64,000 nucleotides of DNA from Acanthornis magna. Taxonomy: Eukaryota > Chordata > Aves > Passeriformes > Acanthizidae. Made by a program: the position numbers and the translations under genes. Under the pieces are notes generated by a model that saw only the letters and a list, made by a program, of their open reading frames with translations, was not told where the DNA came from and did not search any database. The stretch covers positions 62,001 through 126,000 of the forward strand of contig JAWUZG010000136.1 of NCBI GenBank assembly GCA_036785705.1. Reading direction: 5' to 3'. Positions 60,501 to 64,000 of the stretch are shown piece after piece (positions within the stretch are counted from its first letter, which is position 1; every line of letters begins with the position of its first letter).

Positions 60501-61950
60501 CCCATCTGCTGAAGGCCTTTTGGGGTTGCTGAGCTGCCAGCTGCAAGCAGGGCCTTCTGAAATGGGAATTGGAGAGGATTGTTGGGGTGATTTGGGGTGG
60601 TTTCCAAGCCTGGTGGCCAAAGGCAGGACGGGGGCAAACATCCCAGAGCACTGCAGGATGCTGCAGTCAGTGAAGGGCTCGTTCCCAGCCACGTCCCCAC
60701 CCAATCCAAGCTGGAATGGCAGCAGGGCCTGAGCATGAACAAGGCTGGTTTATTGCTGGGCAGCCTTGTTCTTTCTGAGGCAGAAGTAGGGAAGGTTCCA
60801 GCACAAATATTTATTGACCTGATCTGTGCTCATGGCTGGGGAACAGCTCTCTCAGAAAGCACTCGTGGATACTGTTTCCAATGCCCTAAAAGTGCTTGGG
60901 ATCTTGGGATGTCCAGGGATAAGGATGTGTTCTGTGGCCCCAAAGCCTGGGAGGCTCTGCCTTGGAGTAATAGATAAGAACAGGGAGATCTGTTCTCAGT
61001 CTGCTTGGAGCAGCTGAAATGTGGAAATGGAGCTTCATTCCCTCTCAGAGGGGAAGCTGGAAAGGCTGAGCTGAGAACATGAGCCCCAAAAAAGGAGGGC
61101 TAAAAGGATTGGGGAAGGGATAAGAGAGGAATCCATACAAAGGAGCAGCTGAGGGCACTTGGTTTGCTCAGCCTGGGCAGACTGAGGGGAGACTCATCAA
61201 GGTCTGCAGCTTCCTCCGAGGGACAGCTCCAATCTCTGCTCTCTGTGACAGTGACAGGACCCAGGGAGTGGCTGGAGCTGTCCCATGGCAGGTTTAGGTT
61301 GGATATCAGGAAAAGGTTCTTCCCCCAGAGAGTGGTGAGGCACTGTAAGGCTCCCCAGGGAATGGGCACAGCCCCAGAGCTCCAGGGGTGTTTGGGCAAT
61401 GCCCTCGGGCCCAGGGTGGGATTGTTGGGGTGTCTGGGCAGGGCTGGAGTAGGATCAGTGATCCTGTGGGTCCCTCCAGCTCAGGACGCTGTGATTCCAT
61501 GCAAACATACCCGCACAGCTGCTGTGGGGCTGGCAGCCAGCTGTGCCCAGCACACAGAACATGTTCCTCTGAACAGAGTGAGTGTGCCCAGGCCCTGGGC
61601 TCTGTCACAGCCCTGCTCCAGCCCCCGGCAGGGGCGAGGAGATAAAAGCCTGCCTGGCCTAGATAGGAAGTGCTGCCTCAGCAGCTGGAACGTCCCTTCC
61701 CAAAGCAGTGAGTGCTGTCTGTCGGGAAGTGAGGGGAGCCGAAGTGCTGACTGCAGGCTCCTCTCTGTGCCCTGCAGGTGTGATTGATGACAGGGGAAAG
61801 TTCATCTACATCACCGCGGAGGAGATGGCGGCCGTGGCCCAGTACATCAAACAGCGAGGCCGAGTGTCCATCGCAGAGCTGGCCCAGGCCAGCAACTCCC
61901 TCATCAACCTCCAGCCCGACAGCAGAGCTGTGGCTCCAACCGTGGCCTGA
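30182..61950 (+). CDS. DDRGK1: DDRGK1 (UFBP1), ER-anchored adaptor of the UFM1 ligase; 9 coding exons, 302 aa
   Basis: Coding exons are 30182-30269, 37531-37701, 45737-45843, 47178-47279, 54313-54435, 56449-56487, 59558-59614, 60295-60343 and 61778-61950; they total 909 nt including the stop and join in frame with GT-AG introns. The protein has an N-terminal hydrophobic anchor (about residues 4-20) followed by Arg-rich residues, a low-complexity Ala-rich stretch, a Lys/Glu/Arg coiled coil (about 100-180), the segment FVVEEEGV at 182-189 and a C-terminal winged-helix (PCI-like) domain from about 198, with DDRGK at 249-253. In the known family this protein sits on the cytosolic face of the ER, binds UFL1 and CDK5RAP3 and supports UFMylation of ribosomal uL24, ER-phagy and ER-stress control. 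Lys253 lines up with human Lys267, a reported UFM1 acceptor. At 302 aa it is slightly shorter than the human 314. Family identity is near certain; exon edges rest on splice consensus and reading frame, not on transcripts. Confidence 0.97.
30790..31635 (+). mobile_element. CR1 LINE fragment with the end of its reverse-transcriptase frame
   Basis: The sense copy begins in the polymerase region (TTCTGTGCTGGGCCCAGTGT, encoding a degraded LGPV motif). It passes TTCAGGGCCTTGCACCTGGG and GGAATGCATCAGGAAGAGCA, then the 3' non-coding blocks GGCTGAGGGAGCTGGGGCTG and TGCCCAGAGAGGCTGTGGAG. The frame is broken by indels and the tail is missing, so it is a dead copy. At about 850 bp it is the longest CR1 in the window. 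Confidence 0.88.
31745..31830 (-). mobile_element. Short CR1 LINE 3' fragment
   Basis: CAGAGAACCATCTGGGTTGG, then AAAATCACTGAGTCCAACCA, a reverse-complement CR1 end in intron 1. Confidence 0.75.
34996..35525 (-). mobile_element. CR1 LINE 3' fragment, about 530 bp
   Basis: TCAAAAAGGTTGGAAAAGTC, then CACGGCCACCACTACCCCAT, AATATCCAACTTAAACCTCC, AGAGCCACAAGGTCCCCCTG and a region to about CTGGAGGTGCCCCAGGAC. It is in intron 1, antisense to the gene, and closely resembles 17513-17980. Confidence 0.92.
37531..37701 (+). CDS. DDRGK1: DDRGK1 coding exon 2: Ala-rich linker and basic segment
   Basis: The exon follows a TTTCTGCAG acceptor and precedes GTAACC. It encodes residues 30-86, including a run of eight alanines, the basic stretch [12 protein letters not shown] and [13 protein letters not shown]. 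The PRRRR..GSRL.AQRRAQ block is the conserved family signature in this region. The Ala run is written with GCA/GCG codons and is likely a length-variable, poorly conserved linker between the anchor and the coiled coil. Confidence 0.94.
42770..42893 (+). mobile_element. CR1 LINE 3' end, sense
   Basis: GGTTGGACCGGGCTTGGAGA, then GATGATCTTTAAGGTCCTTT and CCAACCCAAACCATTCTGTG. About 120 bp in intron 2. Confidence 0.9.
43248..43465 (-). mobile_element. CR1 LINE 3' fragment
   Basis: ATCATGGAATGGTTTGGGTT, then TGCCATGGGCAGGGACACCT, GGCCTTGGACACTGCCAGGG and CAATTCCTTCCCAAAATCCC in reverse complement. Intron 2, antisense. Confidence 0.93.
45737..45843 (+). CDS. DDRGK1: DDRGK1 coding exon 3: start of coiled coil
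   Basis: This exon encodes an acidic lead-in ([12 protein letters not shown]) and then [20 protein letters not shown], a highly conserved block that opens the coiled coil. The acceptor is TTGCAG and the donor GTGAGT. The exon restores phase 0, so the following exons begin on whole codons. Confidence 0.95.
45844..47177 (+). other. DDRGK1: DDRGK1 intron 3
   Basis: A 1.3-kb A/T-rich intron from GTGAGT to TTTTAG. I recognise no repeat or RNA gene in it. Confidence 0.85.
47178..47279 (+). CDS. DDRGK1: DDRGK1 coding exon 4: coiled coil
   Basis: Thirty-four codons of almost pure Glu/Arg/Lys/Ala heptad-like sequence ([20 protein letters not shown] and on) extend the coiled coil. The acceptor is ATTTTAG and the donor GTGGGA; phase is 0 at both ends, so skipping this exon would keep the frame. 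Confidence 0.95.
47758..48012. repeat. 148-bp direct duplication in DDRGK1 intron 4
   Basis: CTGGGGTGAAAAATTGCAGC starts at 47760 and again at 47908. Both copies go on through AACTCTCAC.GTAAAATTTT to GTGTCTCTGCTTTGT.GGAAG and GCAGATTTATTT. The second copy ends at about 48012. The copies differ in their T-rich middle. Confidence 0.9.
48771..48803. repeat. (TTTA)n microsatellite
   Basis: Four to five perfect TTTA units followed by diverged TTTG/TTCA units, in DDRGK1 intron 4. Confidence 0.9.
53385..53445 (-). mobile_element. Short CR1 LINE remnant
   Basis: CCATGGAATCTTTTAGATTG, then CCTCTGAGATCATCAAATCC resembles a reverse-complement CR1 end. It is only about 60 bp, in intron 4. Confidence 0.6.
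54313..54435 (+). CDS. DDRGK1: DDRGK1 coding exon 5: end of coiled coil and UFM1-interacting segment
   Basis: Forty-one codons end the coiled coil ([20 protein letters not shown]) and enter [20 protein letters not shown]. By family knowledge, the Phe/Val pair here (Phe182, Val184) corresponds to residues reported to contact UFM1 in the mammalian protein; the residues are visible, their role is inferred by alignment. The donor GTACGT and acceptor GTCCAG are good, and phase is 0 at both ends. Confidence 0.95.
54436..56448 (+). other. DDRGK1: DDRGK1 intron 5
   Basis: A 2.0-kb intron from GTACGT to GTCCAG. No repeat family or RNA gene is recognised. Confidence 0.85.
56449..56487 (+). CDS. DDRGK1: DDRGK1 coding exon 6: 39-nt exon opening the winged-helix domain
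   Basis: Only 13 codons, [13 protein letters not shown], the first helix of the C-terminal domain. It lies between GTGTCCAG and GTAAGG and is phase 0 at both ends. It is too short to find as an open frame alone; it is supported by the conserved sequence and by the joins on both sides. Confidence 0.93.
56488..59557 (+). other. DDRGK1: DDRGK1 intron 6
   Basis: A 3.1-kb intron from GTAAGG to CCATAG. It includes a long imperfect inverted repeat at 58453-58514 and a poly(T) run at about 58565-58579. No other exon is apparent. Confidence 0.85.
58453..58514. repeat. 22-bp inverted repeat with one mismatch, 18-nt loop
   Basis: The left arm (58453-58474, beginning GAGAACTGAATTCC) and right arm (58493-58514, ending ATTCAGTTCTC) pair at 21 of 22 positions. 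In the sense orientation it would fold in the DDRGK1 pre-mRNA of intron 6. Confidence 0.9.
59558..59614 (+). CDS. DDRGK1: DDRGK1 coding exon 7: winged-helix core
   Basis: Nineteen codons, [19 protein letters not shown], encode the LEDLA..LGLRTQ helix-turn typical of the family. The acceptor is TCCATAG and the donor GTAAGC, a perfect consensus downstream. Phase is 0 at both ends. Confidence 0.94.
59615..60294 (+). other. DDRGK1: DDRGK1 intron 7
   Basis: A 680-bp intron from GTAAGC to CTGCACAG, the smallest of the gene, with nothing else recognised. Confidence 0.85.
60295..60343 (+). CDS. DDRGK1: DDRGK1 coding exon 8: recognition helix
   Basis: The exon encodes [16 protein letters not shown] plus the first base of a Gly codon. 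The acceptor is CTGCACAG and the donor GTGACA. The INRIQ.L...G.LTG pattern matches the second helix and turn of the winged helix. Confidence 0.94.
60344..61777 (+). other. DDRGK1: DDRGK1 intron 8
   Basis: A 1.4-kb intron from GTGACA to CCTGCAG. A sense-oriented CR1 fragment fills 61140-61505; the remainder is unique. Confidence 0.85.
61140..61505 (+). mobile_element. CR1 LINE 3' end, divergent subfamily, sense
   Basis: CAGCCTGGGCAGACTGAGGG, then GGTTTAGGTTGGATATCAGG, CCCAGAGAGTGGTGAGGCAC and GGGTCCCTCCAGCTCAGGAC, ending in TGTGATTCCATG. It lies in DDRGK1 intron 8. Confidence 0.85.
61778..61950 (+). CDS. DDRGK1: DDRGK1 coding exon 9: DDRGK motif, C-terminus and stop
   Basis: The exon completes the Gly codon and encodes [32 protein letters not shown] and [10 protein letters not shown], then a divergent tail ([14 protein letters not shown]) and TGA at 61948-61950. 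The DDRGK motif gives the family its name, and its Lys (residue 253) aligns with human Lys267. The acceptor used is CCCTGCAG; another CAG lies 21 nt upstream and would add seven in-frame residues. The C-terminal tail after SNSLI is the least conserved part of the family. Confidence 0.96.
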
Positions 61951-62020
61951 GAAAAGCACAGCAGCAGTTCAACCTCTTAATGAATAAACCACGTCATTAA
62001 AAGCAGACAAGAACCTCCCC
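61951..62020 (+). terminator. DDRGK1: DDRGK1 3' UTR and poly(A) signal
   Basis: A canonical AATAAA lies at 61983-61988, 33 bases after the stop codon, followed by ATTAAA at about 61996-62001. Cleavage would be expected about 10-30 bases beyond either signal. The 3' UTR therefore appears very short, unless longer isoforms use sites further on. Confidence 0.75.
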
Positions 62021-64000
62021 AGTCCGTTCGTGGCGCCTGAAGGTAGGATGCTCTTTGGAAGCATCAGCTGCAACCTCAGAAGTTTTGCTTTTCCTTCTGT
62101 TAGAACTGGTGTTAAACAGGACAGTTGATTGTACAAGGGAGTGCCCAGGAACTCAAACACTGATGCACCTGTAGCCCAGGCAGATCAGTAATTTATCCCT
62201 TGGCAGTCACTCTCATGTTGCTGAGATAATAAAAATCCAAAGTTTTTATTGTTTGCAGATTCTGATGTCTGCATCAAATAGATTTGGGGTTGATTGCATT
62301 CAGGATTCTCCAGGCTTGCTCTGCACTATGGAGCTGTTCAGCTTTGTGATGGACACAGCATAGGCGTGTAGCTTTTGGCTGCTGTATCTGCATTGGAAGG
62401 AGAGAGTAAAAACAAAATACTCCTAAGTGTGTCTTTGTTCTTGCTGAAATACATCCTGATACTCTGGAAAGAATGGTCGCTCTGTTGTTAAAACTCCCGG
62501 GGGCTATTTCAGGAAACCTTTGCTCTATCAATATGTTTTCCTTGGTTTATGTAATATAAAAAGTTTGCTTGCAGACAAGCTGCATAATTTCCCTGTAGCC
62601 AAGAGCCAGAAACCCCTCCAGGGAAGGGCAAACTCGGCTCATTTCTTGTGCAGGCCATCTGATACCAACCAGATCCTGGTGATTCATCCTTTGAAGTCAG
62701 AGCCAGCTCAGAGTGTCTGAAGGCCTCAGACATCCCCACCCCGTGGCCTCTGTGTTCTGCAGGTTTGGGGCTTTTTAAATCAAAACTTCAGGTACTCTGA
62801 CTCATGCAATTAATGTTCCGAGTTAATGATTATTAATGTATTAATTGTATGGGTCAGTGTATTTCCTGCACAAGAATATTTATTTTTTTAATAATTGATT
62901 CATTCTCCTTTCTGAAATCAGCAGAGTCTGTGTGCATAAACAGCAATAGGGGAGGACAAGAGGTTTTGTTTCTGCCAAACTTTGAGATAACTTGAGTAGA
63001 CTAAAAGCCACATTATCAGTGGGATGAGACAGCAATAAAACAATGGAAGGAAACATTTCCTTTCAATCTCTGCACTGCTGTGATGTGAGAGTGCAGGAGA
63101 GCAGAGTTCCACCAGCACCATGTGTTGGTGTGAAAGATCAGCACAACCACAGCCAGCAAAGGAGTTATTTAACATTTGAGGCTTGTAAAGTCTCTTACTT
63201 ATGGATTTCATATTAAATATTAAAAAAATATTTGGTTTTGTCATGTCTTACATTACTCTTGTAATAAAATCAACAACATTGAAAGAACTGCAGAGGTTTG
63301 TGTTGGAGATGGTCTGGGACACATTTGGGGTAGGACATGACTGTAGCTCTGCCAGCAGCTGCTCTGCTCTCCTAATCCTCTTCCACCATTTCCATCCCTG
63401 TTCTTTTCACCCAGCTGCATCATATAAGCATTCAGGAAAACTCATTTTTCTCTCATTTTCGGGTGCTTTGGGGTCTTTGCTGCATGTGAATTGTGAGGCT
63501 GGGGACTTACCTGAGCCAGAGAAAAATAATTTAGGTAACAAAAAGCATGAGTGGGGTTCTGACTCTGCAGAAATCTCCTGTGGAACAAACTCTGCTCTGC
63601 CTTGGAGGAATTGTTCCATTGAAGAAATTGTTCCACTGAAGGGATTGTTGCACTTTTCTGAGTTTCCTGAGTGGCTGTGGGAGGTGAGGACAGGAGGGTG
63701 TTGGTGCTCTGACCCACAGGTCCTGTTCCACCCTGTGCCGTGGGGAGCAGCCACCATTATTCAAGCTCATTTTTCTTTTCAGGAGCTGTTGATATTTTCT
63801 AGGAATCCACTTCCAAAGTGCAAGGAGGCAGTTTTAAGTCTGGAACACGATTGCTGCAGGCCATTTGTTTGGGTGGTTTATAAATGAGGCAATTCAAACC
63901 TACACTGCTGCTTCAGTCTGGGACTGTGGGAGTGGAGGGGCAAGAAATTCAGGGCTGTGCCCCCAAAATTACTTCATCACACTCATTTCATATATCCCAG
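62021..64000. other. 3' flank of DDRGK1, no gene recognised
   Basis: Unique, largely A/T-rich sequence. A 228-codon plus-strand frame at 63201-63887 starts in an A/T-rich context and shows no domain, so I do not call it a gene. TAAT-rich motifs cluster at 62800-62850. Confidence 0.5.

Noticed and set aside
1..64000. CRISPR array, operon, phage or insertion sequence
   Set aside because: The tandem arrays lack the spacer pattern of CRISPR, and the intron-bearing gene, CR1 elements and CpG island show vertebrate nuclear DNA.

Overview
The window is vertebrate nuclear DNA and almost certainly avian. The main evidence is about two dozen copies of CR1 LINE 3' ends. These carry the CR1 hallmark of a ...CCTTCCAACCCAAACCATTC end followed by 8-bp ATTCTATG-type tail units. 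There are also short avian-type retroviral LTRs, GT-AG introns and a CpG-island promoter. The mix of abundant CR1 fragments and several LTR families would fit a songbird, but I cannot fix the species. There are no bacterial-style operons, CRISPR arrays or insertion sequences.

One protein-coding gene is clearly present: DDRGK1 (UFBP1) on the + strand. Nine coding exons can be placed between 30182 and 61950. They join in frame with consensus splice sites to a 302-residue protein. It has an N-terminal membrane anchor, a long charged coiled coil, a FVVEEEGV segment that fits the UFM1-interacting region, and a C-terminal winged-helix domain with the eponymous DDRGK motif. The promoter is a CpG island (about 29750-30560), and a poly(A) signal lies 33 bases after the stop codon.

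Layout. 1-1436: ERV LTR debris, including an inverted LTR pair and an LTR with a (CTTCT)n tract. 1437-29750: gene-poor flank with many CR1 fragments on both strands, an LTR cluster at 7681-8640, a CR1 interrupted by a probable solo LTR (27045-28373), three minisatellite-type arrays (8-bp units at 4440, 48-bp at 11349, 64-bp at 24677), and a 317-bp tandem duplication at 14851. 29750-30560: CpG island. 30182-61950: DDRGK1, whose introns hold more CR1 fragments, a 148-bp duplication and a hairpin-forming repeat. 61951-64000: 3' flank with no recognised gene.

I found no new multi-gene system. The more unusual features are repeat structures: an expanded CR1 tail of about 500 bp, nested and inverted LTRs, in-frame 48-bp repeats open on both strands, and two strong hairpins. 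In the gene itself, a possible 21-nt alternative acceptor at exon 9 and an overlapping upstream ATG are worth checking. All repeat family names and edges are by eye, without a repeat library.
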